The notes: a model not told the origin generated them from the letters alone. 64,000 nucleotides of DNA from Antilocapra americana (GCA_007570785.1 ML660203.1:7436638-7500637); one strand, 5' to 3'; positions 1 to 12,982 are shown, numbered from the stretch's first letter. A program made the numbers and translations.

Positions 1-177
1 TTGAAGATGTTTAAAACTTCTTTATAAATTAAAATATATTAATAAGCCAAAGAATTATGGTTCAAAAATGTTCTTGTTTCTATGTCATTAATAAAAGCAG
101 AGCTAGCCATACATGTAAGCCTGGTCTAGAAGTGACTACTTGAGACCATATTACTTTCTCTGTTTTCTTTTCCCCAG
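1..177 (+). other. RBL1: 3' end of RBL1 intron 12
   Basis: Non-coding AT-rich sequence that ends in a pyrimidine-rich tract and a CAG acceptor at 175-177. No other feature is seen. Confidence 0.85.
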
Positions 178-342
178 GTTATTGAGGTGGTAATCCGCTC
201 AGAGGAGGGACTTTCCAGAGACATGGTGAAACACCTGAACAGCATTGAAGAGCAGATTTTGGAAAGTTTAGCATGGAGTCATGATTCTGCGCTGTGGGAG
301 GCTCTCCAGGCTTCTGCAAACAGAGTTCCTACCTGTGAAGAA
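178..342 (+). CDS. RBL1: RBL1 exon 13, end of pocket A domain
   Basis: 165 nt, 55 codons, phase 0 to phase 0, residues 536-590. It begins V-I-E-V-V-I-R-S-E-E and ends V-P-T-C-E-E. It follows a strong polypyrimidine tract plus CAG and is followed by GTGAGT. It closes the cyclin-like pocket A subdomain (about 385-584 in human p107), which with pocket B forms the surface that binds E2F transactivation domains. The reading frame runs past the donor only as intronic read-through. Confidence 0.96.
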
Positions 343-2238
343 GTGAGTTTGGGCAAGGCTAATAATCTCATCATTTTATGAAATCTCTTTATTGAGGCAT
401 GATCCCATACTGTATAGTTCATCTATAAGTATACAATTCAGTGATTTTTAGTATATTCATAGATATGTGAAGTCATTACCACAGTCAGTTTTGAAACATA
501 CCACCTCAACAAGAAAAACTACCACCTACACTGCGCCCCCTCCACATCCACCCACCCCTGTCTTCTTCCTAACCCTAGGTAACCAGTAATCTGCCTTCTA
601 TCTCTGTTGATTTCCCTGTTCTGGACATTTCATGCAAATCATATAATATGTGGTCCTTTGTAATTGCTTTTTTTTTATTAATATAGTGGTTTTCAAGGTT
701 CATCCATGTTGTTATATGTATCAGCACTCCATTCCTTTTATGGCTTAATAATACTCCATTGCATGGATAGATAGATAAACACACACCACTTTGTTTATTC
801 ATTTATCAGTGGATGAACTGGTGGTGTTTCCACCTTTTGACTGTGGATAATACTGCTATGAACATTCATGAACAAGTATTTGTATGGGCGTATGTTTTCA
901 TTTTTCTTGAGTATATGGCTAGGAGTGTATATGGCTAGTACATGGCTGGTCATGTATTAACTCTTAAGTTTTTGAGGAACTGTCAGACTGTTTTACAAAG
1001 TGACTGCACCATTTAACATTCTTACCATCAGTTTATAAAGATTCCAATATCTCCACATCCTCTCCAGTGCTTATTATCTGTCTTCTTGATTTCTAGCAAT
1101 CTTAGTAGGCATGAAGTATTATCTCATTGTGATTTTATTTGCATTCCCAGATGGCTAATGATGTTCAACATTGATTCAAGTGCTTATTGGCTATTTGTGT
1201 ATCATCATTGGAGAAATATATGTTCAGATCCTTTCCCCATTTTTAATTTGGGTTGTCTTTTTAATATTGAGTTATAGGAGTTCTTTACATATTTTAGATA
1301 TACTCCTTTATCCATTACATGATTGGTAAAACCTTTCAGTGGGTTGTCTTTTTACTTTCCTGATGATGTCCTTTGAAAAACAAAAGGTTTTAATTTTAAT
1401 GATATCCAGTTTATCTGTTCTTACTTTTGGTATCAGAGCAAAGAAATCATTAATCTCATCATTTAAATTTTTCAAATAAAGAATTTCATAAAGAATTAAG
1501 CACTTTTCATTAGTAGTATTTAGAATTAAAAAGTCAAAAGCTTCTGCCTAATACACTCAAATTGCACATTTAACAGTTTAGTATCATGAGAAATTGAGGT
1601 TTCTCCCTCTACCTCTGTTATTTTTTGACTCCTGTCTACATCCTTCCTTGCTTTTTTGTGTCTACTTATACTTCAGTTAACCATCTTGAATTTTCCCCTA
1701 ATCTCAAACTACTGAACGAACTGTTTAAGACTAGGAAGAGCTGAAAAGAAAATGATTTCTTAAATACTCTCTTCCATGCTTCTGTTGTCTTTACAGCAGA
1801 CTGTGGTTAATTGGACAGTCTTCAATATTCATCAATTTTTCCATTATAGGATCCATTGGGAAATGAAAAAAACTATGGCCTTGAAGGAAAAGGATTTGAG
1901 TTGAAGCCATTCCTCTAATACCTAGCAGTAGTGTGTCCTTAGGTAAATTTCACATTTTGAGCCTCAATTTTCTCAATCCCTAAGTGAAGAACAGTAGTGC
2001 CCACCTCATAGGTTTACTTCCAGTGGTCTATAATCTTAAATAGATATAAGGTTAAGTAAGATGAACTCTTTACATTACTTAATTAACTATTGAGCACTTT
2101 TACACAAGTTGGTTTATTTTGTGAAGAGAGAAAGGGAAATAAAACAGTAAAAAAGTTAAGACTTTTTTCTTACCTATTCTGTTGTTTTGATCAGTGGATT
2201 TATCTGTATGTAAAGCAGAGGGCTTTTGTTTTCTCCAG
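343..2238 (+). other. RBL1: RBL1 intron 13
   Basis: About 1.9 kb with canonical GTGAGT and CAG ends. Roughly 385-1480 is an old antisense L1 fragment. The remaining 750 bp is AT-rich sequence in which I see no gene or clear repeat. Confidence 0.85.
385..1480 (-). mobile_element. Old L1 LINE fragment, antisense
   Basis: The plus strand reads as the complement of a mammalian L1 3' region. It includes the typical stretch on filling of a shrinking image of 'shape TTCCTTTTATGGCTTAATAATA' type sequence near 733-755, followed by text matching the antisense L1 end. No long open frame remains and divergence is high, so this is an ancient copy. Confidence 0.65.
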
Positions 2239-2371
2239 GTTATATTCCCAAACAATTTTGAAACAGGAAGTGGAGGAAATGTACAGGGGCATCTTCCCAT
2301 GATGCCAATGTCTCCTCTGATGCATCCCAGGGTCAAAGAAGTTCGGACTGACAGTGGGAGTCTTCGAAAGG
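2239..2371 (+). CDS. RBL1: RBL1 exon 14, start of spacer
   Basis: 133 nt, 44 codons plus one base, residues 591-635. It begins V-I-F-P-N-N-F-E-T and carries the M-S-P-L-M-H-P and S-L-R-K stretches of the p107 spacer, with an S-P motif that is a potential CDK site. Acceptor TCCAG at 2234-2238; donor GTAGGT at 2372. The split Asp codon is completed by exon 15. Confidence 0.96.
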
Positions 2372-3257
2372 GTAGGTTGATTATTGGGAAAACAACGAAA
2401 AAATAACAAAGACTTTTTTTTGTTAGGGAAAATTTCAAGTTTTGCCTTAATATTTTATTAATAAGTCAGTTTTTTAAATCAAGATTTGAAAGGGGAATAA
2501 TGTTTATGTCAGTACCCTTTGTGGCTAATTATATACTTTCTATACTAAAGTAATAAGGTTTCTACTCTGATTCTGAATATAATTTTTTTAAATTGTAACA
2601 TCAGTTATTGTAGAAATCATATTTTGACCTTTTTATAAATACACAGAACTTTTCCTCAATGCTAATGGAAAACCATTTAAACCAAGTATCTACCTTTGCA
2701 GATATGACAGAAGTTACATTCTTTCTCTATGTGTGACTTTATAGAAAAATAAATGTCTAAAGCAGAATGAAGAACTCTTTGGGATACTTAAGTTCATTTA
2801 ATGAATTACTTATCTGTACTCTTAAAATAGTTCTTTTGAGCCTTACTATAGGAAAATTTTAGTGCATTCTTCATTTTCTCTTGTGATGTACTTAACTGAT
2901 GTGTGCATCTTCTGGACTATAACTCTTTAATTTTTAAAAATCAGTTAAACTCTTCTAACCACAGAATATCCCTGAGGAAACCTCAGATGAATAAATATTC
3001 AGGCTACTTAGTAAGATAGCTCAAGAACCATTTTTGAACTACAATTGTGTGTGTATGTGTGTGTATCTTGCTTTGCATGTAGTGTAAGATCACAAAAATA
3101 TGCAAGCTGTGCATGCAAAACAATCTTCATGAAACTGTAGGAATAATCAGGACTGTTTTATGACCTTTAAAAAATTGTCAAAACTAAAAACTTCCTTATT
3201 GACAATTATTAGTATTTATTAAAGAAATGAAAAAATAGTGACAAATACTTAATATAT

Positions 3258-3380
3258 GGTTGGTTTAGTTGCTAAGTCGTGTCCTACTCTTGGAACCCCA
3301 TGGACAATAGCCTGCCAGGCTCCTCTGTCCATGGGATTCTTCAGCCAAGGATACTGGAGTGGGTTGCCATTTCCTTCTCC
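3258..3380 (-). mobile_element. Bov-tA SINE, partial
   Basis: Antisense copy: TAAGTCGTGTCC, then the tract complementary to the CCATGGACAGAGGAGCCTGG core, ending in TTGCCATTTCCTTCTCC. The tRNA-like head is missing. Confidence 0.85.
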
Positions 3381-4283
3381 AACTTAATATATACTCTGAT
3401 TACAAACCTTGGAAACATTGAGAATGGAAGTGTTTTGTTTTTAAAAAACTTAATAAAGAATCGTTTAAATGACATCTGCCACTTTCTTCTTATGTAACTT
3501 GCGATACTGAGTGAGCTTCTTTCCTGTGTCTTGGTGAATTTTCATGTTCTGTTCACATTAAGGGAACAGCTTTCAACACTTTTATCCTTTGCTCTTTCAG
3601 TGTTGCAATATTTTTTTCCAAGTTCCTTTAAAGTGAAGTTTTTTGTCCATTGTAACTTCCTGTTGGATGTCTTCATTCTGTTAATCATAACAACTTTGCA
3701 TTTATATTAATAAGTCTCATTGTCACACAGTTCTGGCTGTGTATCTAATCTCTTGAACAGCAGCACTGTCAACATTCTTAGGGTCAGCTATTCTGTAATT
3801 TCATTGACAATTTTAATTTCACTTTCAGCATTATTACTTTTCATTTCTTTGTTGCACTTTTTTTTTTTTTGACAGTTCGCTCTTTCATTTATTTTTGTAA
3901 AATGTGGATTTATCACTGGAACAAGAAGGCAATGTAACTATATGCTTTGCGGCCTACATGAGTTGAATAGCAGATTTGCCCTGACCAATCAGTCACAGAC
4001 TTTGAAATAAGTGACAGGATTGGTCACCAATCATTATGCACATCTATTATTTACATAATGATTTGTCGGAAAAGTTTGTAGTTTATGTAATTACAGTTAA
4101 TATACCTTGGCAACGGAAATTGGAAATTTGAACCTTTTTGTTAAGGCTTTTATTAATTTAACTATGTTGTGATAACTGAAATTCATGCATGCTTTAACTG
4201 TACAAAGCATGAACTTTGTGTGTAGCATGTGTGTATGTATCTGGCTATAATTTATATATTTATGTTATATGTGTGTGTGTTGT

Positions 4284-4371
4284 CACCTGGAGAATTCCAT
4301 GGACAGAGGAGCCTGGCAGGCTACAGTCCATCGTGTTGCAAAGAATTGGATGTGACTGAATGACTGACACT
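4284..4371 (+). mobile_element. Bov-tA SINE, 3' part
   Basis: Sense copy beginning CACCTGGAGAATTCCATGG and ending in GACTGAATGACTGACAC. It follows a short TG-rich run. Confidence 0.8.
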
Positions 4372-4499
4372 GTTTGTTTGCAGCTTAGCTAGAGATCTCA
4401 GAACTAAGATCATGAAGAATGATCACTAAAATGATTCTCTCTCAGTGGTGGGATTTTAAGTGTTAACTTTTTCATTATAGTTTTTGGTGTTATTTGAAT

Positions 4500-4918
4500 T
4501 TTTTCAGTGAGCTTTTAAAAACTGAAATATAATTCACATACCATAAAATTCACCCTTTTAAAGTATGCGATTCAGTGGTAAAAACCACTTTTTTACTTTT
4601 TTTACTTTTACTAAACTGTAAATTCACAAGACTATACAACCATGGTTGTATATATGCCATTATCTAATTACAGAACATTTTTATCACTCCCAAAAGAATT
4701 CCCGTATCCAATAGTAATCACACTTTATTTGCCTCTCTACCAGGACCCTGCAACTACTGATCTATGTCACTATGGATTTGCCTATTCTAGACATTTCATA
4801 TAAATGTCATAGCTTATATAATATGTGACCTTTGTGATTGGTTCTTTTTCAGGCATTTTTTCAGGTATATATGTGTTGTAGCATGTGTCAGCACTTCATT
4901 AGTCTTTATGGCTAAATA
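4500..4918 (-). mobile_element. Old L1 fragment, antisense
   Basis: The plus strand resembles the complement of the L1 3' end (AACTGAAATATAATTCACATACC and later TTCATTAGTCTTTATGGCTAAATAAT types). It is cut by the SINE at 4921. Confidence 0.6.
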
Positions 4919-4920
4919 AT

Positions 4921-5122
4921 ACTTGTGTCCAACTCTTTGTGACCCTGTGGACTATAGTCCTCCAGACTCCTCTGTCCATGGGATTATCCAGGCAAGAATA
5001 CTAGAGTGGTTGCCATTTCTTCCTGCAGGGGATTTTCCAGAACCCGGGATCAAACCAGCCTCTCTTATGTCTCCTTCATTGGCAGGCAGATTCTTTTAAT
5101 ACTGAGCCACCTAGGAAGCCCT
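4921..5122 (-). mobile_element. Bov-tA SINE, near full length
   Basis: Antisense copy from TTGTGTCCAACTCTTTGTGAC to GAGCCACCTAGGAAGCCC, which is the complement of the tRNA-derived head. Confidence 0.9.
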
Positions 5123-6384
5123 GAGCAAAGGTTTTTGAGCTTAATATGCATTACCTGAGAGGCAGGGTTCCCAGAGATGGGCCATTATGGATAATTTAAG
5201 CTTATAGGCAACATCCCTTTAGTGATTAACCTGCAGTAAAGGTTCTTCCCTATTATACGGCAATGGGATTTTGCAGTGAAGTGAGATTAAGTTCAACTCC
5301 TAGTACAACAGAGAAAGTAAGAACTTAGCTGATGGGCGTTTGGGTTATTTCTACCTGTTGGCTTTTATGAATAGCATTGATGTGAGCATTCAAGTAATAT
5401 ATTATTTTTATAATTAGAAGAAAAAGTTATTTTCTTGTAGGGGTTCATGCAAGAGAATCAAATAATAGAAAATCCTTAGAAAACAATAATATTGAGCCTT
5501 GACTGTAGTGGGGAAAAGACAGTTTATTAATTTATATACTTACTAAATTTTTATTGAGTGTCTACTGCAGCTTTTCCAATACTGTGCTAGGCAAAGAATC
5601 ACTTCAAGGGGTTTGCAGCTAACTTGGTGGTTATAACATGCATTTTCCCCCTTGAAATGTCAGCTCTGAACATTCCTAGTTGGCTTCAAGGGCTACATTG
5701 GTTTTCTTAGAAATAAGACATAGAGGTAGACTTCTGTTAAGGGGTAATGGGCTACAATAGAACTTCCCACTTGTTTGCTAAGGCTGGAAGTCAGAACTGC
5801 TTTCATAACCCCCAGAATTAAGAAGAGATTTTCATTAAATCATAACTATTTCCCCAGTTACCTCAGAAATCCAGAGAGTTGTCAGATTGTTGCCAGAGGT
5901 GATTTTTATACCTTATAAACATGTTGTGAAAATAGATGACATGGCTGTTACACACTAATGCCTCAAATTGAGGCAAATTAAGCAGTCATAACACTTCTGC
6001 TCATCTTCATCTTCTAGTGGGTTTGTAAAAGATGATTCTGTATCTACTAAATCGGAAAGCCACAGTTACTGCCTTAAACTGTTTGAAGTATAGATATGTG
6101 GGAAGAGATAAAATTGTGAACCAAATCACTGATTTTTCCTTTTTATCAGGAGGAGACAGAAGTTAGTTGGACTGCTTTTCTAATTTAACAGTCACTGCAT
6201 TCTACCTCTCAACTTCTACTTTCCCCTTAATATTTTGGTTCTTTAACATAGGCAGGGGTTCAAGAAACTAAGAAGGCTAGTTATTGTAATTTTATTTTAA
6301 GATTTATTTCATTCTTCTCTCTCCCACTAGATTCAATATTGCATGAGTACAGAGGCTGTTATTTTAGCATAGTAACAGTATCTA

Positions 6385-6605
6385 GGGCTTCCCTGTTGGC
6401 TCAGTGTTAAAGAATCCACCTGCAGTGCAGGAGACAGACACAGAAAACACAGGTTCAGTCACTGGGTTGGAAGATCCCTGGAGGAGGGCGTGGCAATCCA
6501 CTCCAGAAAACTTGCCAGGAAAATCCCATGGACAGCGGAGCCTGGCGGACTGCAGTCCATAGGGTTGCAAAGAGTTGGACACGACTGAAATGATTGAGCA
6601 CACAG
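6385..6605 (+). mobile_element. Bov-tA SINE, near full length
   Basis: Sense copy from GGGCTTCCCTGTTGGCTCAG, through the degenerate B box, to TTGGACACGACTGAAATG. It lies 94 bp upstream of exon 15. The plus-strand head is a tRNA relic, not a tRNA gene. Confidence 0.9.
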
Positions 6606-6698
6606 TACCGCACAACTCAGTATCTGTTGAGTGAGTGAGTAAACCTGATTTTTTCTTTTTGAAATACAAGTCAAACTTAAATTTTTTCTCTTTATTAG

Positions 6699-6965
6699 AT
6701 ATGCAACCATTGTCTCCAATTTCTGTCCATGAACGCTACAGTTCTCCTACTGCTGGGAGTGCTAAGAGAAGACTTTTTGGGGAAGACCCCCCAAAGGAAA
6801 TGCTTATGGACAGGATCATAACAGAAGGAACAAAACTGAAAATTGCTCCTTCTTCAAGCATCCCTGCTGAAAATATATCAATTTCACCCGGGCAAAGTCT
6901 TCTAACAATGGCCACAGCCATAGTAACAGGGACAACAGGACATAAAGTTACAATCCCATTGCATG
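6699..6965 (+). CDS. RBL1: RBL1 exon 15, spacer with cyclin-binding RRLF motif
   Basis: 267 nt, residues 635-724 counting the split codons at both ends. The sequence A-K-R-R-L-F-G-E (RRLF at nt 6767-6778, residues 658-661) is the RxL motif through which p107 binds cyclin A/E-CDK2 in its spacer. This motif sets p107/p130 apart from RB. Several S-P and T-P dipeptides flank it. Acceptor TTTATTAG; donor GTAATA after CAT-G, completed as the Gly codon by exon 16. Confidence 0.97.
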
Positions 6966-7074
6966 GTAATATTTTGATGCATTTATTTTTTTTGAAATGG
7001 ATGATTTAAGCAGTGTCTTATTGGATTATATCACATGGTCTTATTACTCCTGTATTTTCTACTCAACCTGTACT

Positions 7075-7345
7075 TTTTTTTCCTCTAGGAGTAGTTTTAG
7101 GTTCATGGCAAAATTGAGCCTTTCTTGCCATCAATATCCTGCACCAGACTAGCGCATGAACCTTCACTGTCACATCATTATTGCTCTAAGTCCATAGTTT
7201 ATGTTAGTGTTCACTCTTGGTGTTGTACATTCTATGAATTTTGCAAATATCTAATGACACATATCTACCATTATACTGTTATACAGGATAGTAACACTGC
7301 TCTAAAGCTCCTCAGTGCTCTCCCTTTAGTTTTGTTTTGAATGTA
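7075..7345 (-). mobile_element. Old L1 fragment, antisense
   Basis: AGGAGTAGTTTTAGGTTCATGG followed by CTCTTGGTGTTGTACATTCTATG is a recurrent antisense L1 3' signature. It ends where the Tigger element begins. Confidence 0.6.
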
Positions 7346-7347
7346 TA

Positions 7348-7681
7348 GAGGCATTCCTCATTTTATTGCACTTTGCTTTACTGAACTTTACAGATACTTT
7401 GTTTCTTTTTTTTTTTTTTACAAATTGAAGATTTGTGGCAACCTTGTGTTGCCAGGTGATGATTAACATTTTTTTTTTAGCAACAAAGTATTTTTTAACT
7501 GAGGTACATACAGTTTTTTGGACATAATGCCTATAACACACCCCATAGACTGCAGTATAGCAAAAGCATAATTTTTACTATGCCTCAGAAACCAAAAACT
7601 TCATGTGACTCATTTTATTATGATATTCACTTTATTGTGGGTCTCTGGAACCAAACTCTTAATATCTCTGAGGTATACCTG
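7348..7681. mobile_element. Tigger1-type non-autonomous DNA transposon
   Basis: The ends are imperfect inverted repeats: GAGGCATTCCTC at the left and the complement of CAGGTATACCTC at the right, both close to the CAGGCATACCTC Tigger1 terminus. TA precedes the left end. At 334 bp it is an internally deleted copy with no transposase frame. Confidence 0.75.
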
Positions 7682-8034
7682 CACAGTTTTTTGAATTTTT
7701 ATATTTTATGGATTTACTACTCTCTTTGTTAGGACTTATTTTCTTACCTGAGTTTTACAAATGAGTTCATTGAGCAAGAATTTTGTTTAATGGTTAAAAA
7801 CACCTCCTTTAGACCACAAAAGAGAACAGTATTATTGTTTCAGAGTAGAAATAGAAAACAAGAATATCATAACCTAGAATTACTATTTTTATGGCTTTCT
7901 TCTTCTAACATTACTATGCCAGATAGATAGTAAACAAGACGAGGGAGGGAGGGAGGAAGGAAATGAAGAAAGATGTATTGACAACTTTTCTAGGACATAT
8001 TTCTAAAACTAAGAACTCTTGCTTGTACATTCAG

Positions 8035-8246
8035 GTATTGCAAATGATACTGGAGAGATCACACTGATACCAATTTCCATGAATACAACTCAGGAGTCCA
8101 AAGTTGAGAGTCCTGTATCACTTACAGCTCAGTCATTAATTGGTGCTTCTCCAAAACAGACCCATTTAACCAAAGCACAAGAGGTACATCCAAGTGGAAT
8201 AAGCAAACCAAAGAGAACTGGGTCCTTAGCACTGTTTTATAGAAAG
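8035..8246 (+). CDS. RBL1: RBL1 exon 16, end of spacer and start of pocket B
   Basis: 212 nt, residues 724 (split Gly) to 794. It reads I-A-N-D-T-G-E-I-T-L-I-P and ends T-G-S-L-A-L-F-Y-R-K, the conserved entry into pocket B at about residue 780. Acceptor TTCAG; donor GTATGT. Phase 0 at the 3' end. Confidence 0.96.
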
Positions 8247-8329
8247 GTATGTGTTTTTATAGCATTTCTAAAGGATCTCCTTTAATCATTGCAATAAAGA
8301 TTGAGTAACAGAGGACAGTTTTAGCCTCT

Positions 8330-10990
8330 TTTTGTAAGTGGTAAAATATACATAAAATTTACTGTTTTAACCATTTTTAAGTGTACAGCTAAATGTCATT
8401 AGTACATCCACGTTGTGCAGCTTCTACCACTGTCCATCTCCAGAACTTTTTCATCTTCCTACACTGTAATTCTGTACCTATTAAACAGTAACTCCTCATT
8501 TCTCCCCCTAGCCCCCAGTCATCATTCTAATTTCTGTCTCTATGACTTTAGCTACTCTAGGTACCTCATAAAAGTGAAATTACACAGTTTTTGTCCTTTT
8601 TTGATGGGCTTATTTTTACTTAGCATAATGTCTTCACAGTTTATTCACATTTTTGCATGTGTCAAAATTTCCTTCCTTTTTAAGGCTAATATTCCATGGT
8701 ATGAATATACCATGTTTTGTCTATCAATTCATCTGTAGATGGACATTTGAGTTGTTTCTGAACCTGCCTGCCAGTGCAGGAAACAGAAGAAACATAGATA
8801 CAATCCCTGGGTCGGGAAGATCCCTTGGAGCAGGGCTTGGCAACCCACTCCAGTGTTCTTGCCTGGAGAATCCCATCGACAGAGGAGCCTGGTGGGCTAC
8901 AGTCCACAGGGAGGCACAAGACTGAAGCGACTTAGCCCACGCGTGTGTACCTTATGGTTATTTTGAGTGAGTGATGCTGTTATGTTGTGCAGATATCTAA
9001 GTTTCTGCTTTCAGTTCTTTTGGGTATATACAGAAGTGTAATAGTAATTCTAAATTTAATTTTTGAGAAACTGCTGTACTATTTCCCATGGTGGCGGCAC
9101 CATTTTTATTCCTGCCAGCAGTGTACAAGGGTTCCAAGTTCTTTGCATTCTTTCCAATACTTATTATTTTTTGTCTTTTTTATAATAGTCATCCTAATCA
9201 AGTGGTATCTTATTGTAGTTTTGATTTGAGATTCCCTAATGAATGAGCATTGAGCATCTTCTCATGTGCTACTGGCCATTCCTTATATGTTCCTCAGAGA
9301 AATGCCTATTTAATGTTTTATATTTGAGTTTTTTATTGTTGAGATGTAGAAGTTCTTTATATTGTCTGTATATTAGTTCCTTATCATGTTATGATTTACA
9401 AATTTTTTCCCCCATTTCATGGGTTGCCTTTTTACTATGTTGTATATAGTCTACTTTGATGCAGTTTTTAATTTTGATGAAGTCAGATGTTTTGTTTGGT
9501 TGAATGAATCTGTGTTTTGTTTTGTTGCGTTATTCCTTTTGGTATCATATCTGAGAAATCATTGTGCATTCCAGTGTCATGAAGCTTTTCTCCTATGTTT
9601 TTTGTAGGAGTTTTATAGTTTTAGCAATTGCATTTAGGTCTTTGATCCATGTTGAGTTAATTTTTGTATAATTTTTGATACAGTATAAGATAAGGACCTG
9701 GTTTCATTCTTTTGTGTGTGAATGTCCAGTTTTCTCAATATATTTGTGACAAGACTGTGTTTCTCCACTGAAACTCACCCTGTTGGCACCCTTGTCAAAA
9801 GTTGCTCATCACTATATATGTGAGGGTTTACTTTGGGGTTCTGTAGTCTATTCATTAATCTCTTCATGCCAGTACCACACGTTTTTGATTAGTGTAACTT
9901 TGTAGTAAGTTTTGAAATCAGAAAATGTGAGACCTCCAACTTTGTTCTTCTTTTTCAAGATTATTTTGGCTATTCAGAGTCCTTTGACATTCCATATGAG
10001 TTTTAGGATGGATGTTTTCTGTTTCTGCAAAAAAAAGTCATTGGGATTTTGATACAGATTCTATTAAATCTGTAAATTGCTTTGAGTAATGTTGACAACA
10101 ATATTAAGTTTTCCAGTCCATCAACATAGACTGTCTTTCATTTGTTTGTGTTTTCTTTAATTTCTTTCATCAACAGTTTGCAGTTTTCATTGTACAATTT
10201 TTGTTTCCTTGGTTAAGTTTATTCCCAAGTATTTTATTCTTTTTCATACTATTATAAATGGAATCATTTTCTTAATTTCGTTTTTGGGTTGTCTGTTGTT
10301 AATGGTATAGGAATAAGAGTGATTTTTATGTGTTGATCTTGTAACTTTGCTGAATTCTGTTTATTAATTCTAATGCTTTTTTTTTTGGTTTTCTACACAT
10401 AAAATGATGTTATCAGCAAACAGAAGTGATGTAAAGTTTTTCTAATTTGAATGCATTTTATTTCTTTTTTTTGCTTAATTGCTCTTAACTATAACTTGTA
10501 GTATAGTGTTGAGTAGAAGTGCTGAAGTTGGGCATCTTTGTCTTCTTCCTGATCTTAAAAGCTTGCATTGTTTCACCTTGAGTATGATCTTAACTATGGA
10601 GTTTTCCTATATGGTTTTTTATTATGTTGAAATAGTTTCCGTCTGTTCCTAGTTTGTAACAAAAGAGTGTTGAATTTTGTCAATTTTTTTTTTCCACATC
10701 AATTTTGAAGTGAGTATATCATTTTTCCCTTCCTTTTGTTAATGTAGTATATTATACTGGTTTTCACATGTTAAAGTGTCCTTTCATTCTAGGAATAAAT
10801 CCTAGTTGGTCACGGGGTACAACCCTTTCAGTGCATGCTGTTACATTCAATTGGTGGTGTTTTGTGGAGGATTTTTACATTAGTATTCATGAGAGATATT
10901 GCTGTGTAGTTTTCTTATGGTGTCTTTGTCTGGCTTTAGTATCAGGCAATGTATCTTTCATACAGAAAACACACCTTTGCGACTGAACAA
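8330..10990 (-). mobile_element. Antisense L1 LINE, ORF2 region and 3' end
   Basis: From about 8330 the plus strand is the complement of an L1 3' end. Downstream it reads as complement of L1 ORF2 (for example TTTGATCCATGTTGAGTTAA near 9641 and GGGATTTTGATACAG near 10,043). Stops occur in all frames, so it is inactive. It is interrupted by a Bov-tA SINE at 8761-8946. Confidence 0.75.
8761..8946 (+). mobile_element. Bov-tA SINE inside L1
   Basis: Sense copy lacking the first bases of the head: CTGCCAGTGCAGGAAACAG to GACTGAAGCGACTTAGC. It is younger than the L1 it interrupts. Confidence 0.88.
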
Positions 10991-11040
10991 CAATAACAAA
11001 TGTATCTTTAACTTTTTTTGAAAATATGTTTAAAAGTATG

Positions 11041-11230
11041 GGGCTTCCTTGGTGGCTCAATCAGTAAAGAAATAGACTGCAATGCAGGAGACCCAGCTTC
11101 AATCCCTGGGTCAGGAAGATCCTCTTGAGAAAAGAATGGCAACCCACTCCAATACCCATGGACAGAGGAGCCTAGCAGGCTGCAATTCATGGGATCGAAA
11201 AGAGTCAGACACAACTGAGTGACTAACACT
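11041..11230 (+). mobile_element. Bov-tA SINE, near full length
   Basis: Sense copy from GGGCTTCCTTGGTGGCTCA to CAGACACAACTGAGTGAC. Confidence 0.9.
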
Positions 11231-11397
11231 TAAAAGAACATTATGATCTTGATGAGCTGTGTTTAGACTCAAGTTCATAGTATTTGATTCGATTCCATTT
11301 CCTGATATGATTTACGTTTCCTGCCAACTTCATTTGCATAACTTTAAGAAAGCATTTGGTATTTACAAGAACTCTATTGTGTTATATTGCTTTGAAA

Positions 11398-11591
11398 AGT
11401 GAAAGTTGCTCAGGCGTGTCTGACTCTGCGACTCCATGGACTGTAGCCTGCCAGGCTCCTCTGTCCATGGAATTCTCCAGGCCAAAATACTGGAGTGGAT
11501 AGCTGTTCCCTTCTCCAAGGGCTCTTCCCAACTCAGGGATCAAACCCAGGTATCCTGCATTACAGGTGGATTCTTTACCATCTGAGCCATT
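11398..11591 (-). mobile_element. Bov-tA SINE, near full length
   Basis: Antisense copy from GTTGCTCAGGCGTGTCTGAC to TTTACCATCTGAGCC, lying about 170 bp from an oppositely oriented copy. Confidence 0.88.
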
Positions 11592-12982
11592 TTAGATTGA
11601 GTTTATTGTGGCACAAGTACATCTTAGATCTTATGTATAAGTTTAAATTACTGAAGATTTATTATTAAGATTTTTGGGATACTGTGGGGAGTCTACATAA
11701 TTTTTATCATAAATCTCGTTTGTTACCTATAAGGTTTGACTAGTCATTATAATCCCTAAATTGTTTTAGTATTAATGCAGAGATTTAATGTAGAAATAAT
11801 TTCTATCCTGCCTTGCTTTTATAAGCACCTTCAAGCTTCTAATAAGACAGATATGTTAATCAGATATTTGTAGCCAAACATCTGCTTCTCTAAAATAAAT
11901 CCCAGAATTGTGAGATATCTCTCCAGTCCACTCTATAACTAGTGGCTATCTAGCCGATTAAAAATTGTAAAGAAAAAAAAAGGCACTGTGTTTTTGTTTC
12001 TTTCTAGCATTGTGATTAGGGTTTAAGGCTTAAAATTTTTAAGAAATTCATTTCTTTTTCAGATTATCTTTTGATACAAATTTAAGTTTATTTTCTTTAT
12101 CTAGTCTTTCTTAGAATATTACTTGAGACATGTGCTCTTTTTTCCACCTCCCAGTACCTTTTCTACTCTGTTCCACCATCCCCACTCCTGCCCACATCTT
12201 GTGCCTAACGTTTAAAGGAGAGTTCCAAATGTATATTCTCCATTCATTTCCTGTTTTTAATTTTCAAAATAACAAATTGCTGCCTTTGATAATGAATCTA
12301 AGATCGACAAAACAAGGCTTTCTTTATAAATTTTTAGTTCTGAATTTATTTCAGAATCTAACCTGTCCATTTCCTTCCATTTAATTATAGCTCACTTAGA
12401 AGCTAAAAAAATTTTATTCTAAAAGGGAATTGGGATGTTCGTGTCTATAATGAGTTCAAAATAACCATTTCTTGAGTAAATTACAGCTGTTATCCATGCT
12501 GAACTCAGTGTGATACTGGTGTCCTGCCTAAATAGAATTTACTGTGAATTTTTTGTTAGAATTAGCAGCCTTTCAGAGGATGTATATCAGATTAGCTTCC
12601 GAGAAAGTCATTGGATTAGCTTTGTAAAAGATGCTTAACAAGTAGTACTTAATCCTTCTAGCTAGGGCTGTATCTGTTATCTTCTTCTATCATGAATGTA
12701 AAGTTTCAGCATGTTTCGCACTACTCTGACCCCAGTGGTTCCTGTTTATTTCTTGACCAACTCGACCAGAAACAAAGGGATGGAGTGCAGAGAATGAGTT
12801 TGTGTAGGGTTACCAGTTCTTAAAATAACAAAACAGATTGCTTTTTGGATGATCAGAAATCATTTTAGAATCTTTCAGGACCTTTGGGTCATTAGCATTA
12901 GTAGCGGTTCATATAAAGACTTTGTATATAAAAGATGAAAGGCATTGAGCTGAATTTACTCTGACATGTTTAAAAACAACTT

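Larger units (their letters stand above)
2372..6698 (+). other. RBL1: RBL1 intron 14
   Basis: About 4.3 kb. It contains Bov-tA SINE pieces near 3258, 4284, 4921 and 6385 and an old L1 fragment near 4500-4920. Long stretches at 2400-3250, 3390-4280 and 5130-6380 are AT-rich with no recognisable gene or repeat. Confidence 0.8.
6966..8034 (+). other. RBL1: RBL1 intron 15
   Basis: About 1.1 kb. It contains an antisense L1 fragment (about 7075-7345) abutting a short Tigger1-type element (7348-7681). The remainder, 7682-8034, is AT-rich with a GGGA/GGAA run near 7940, and nothing else is visible. Confidence 0.8.
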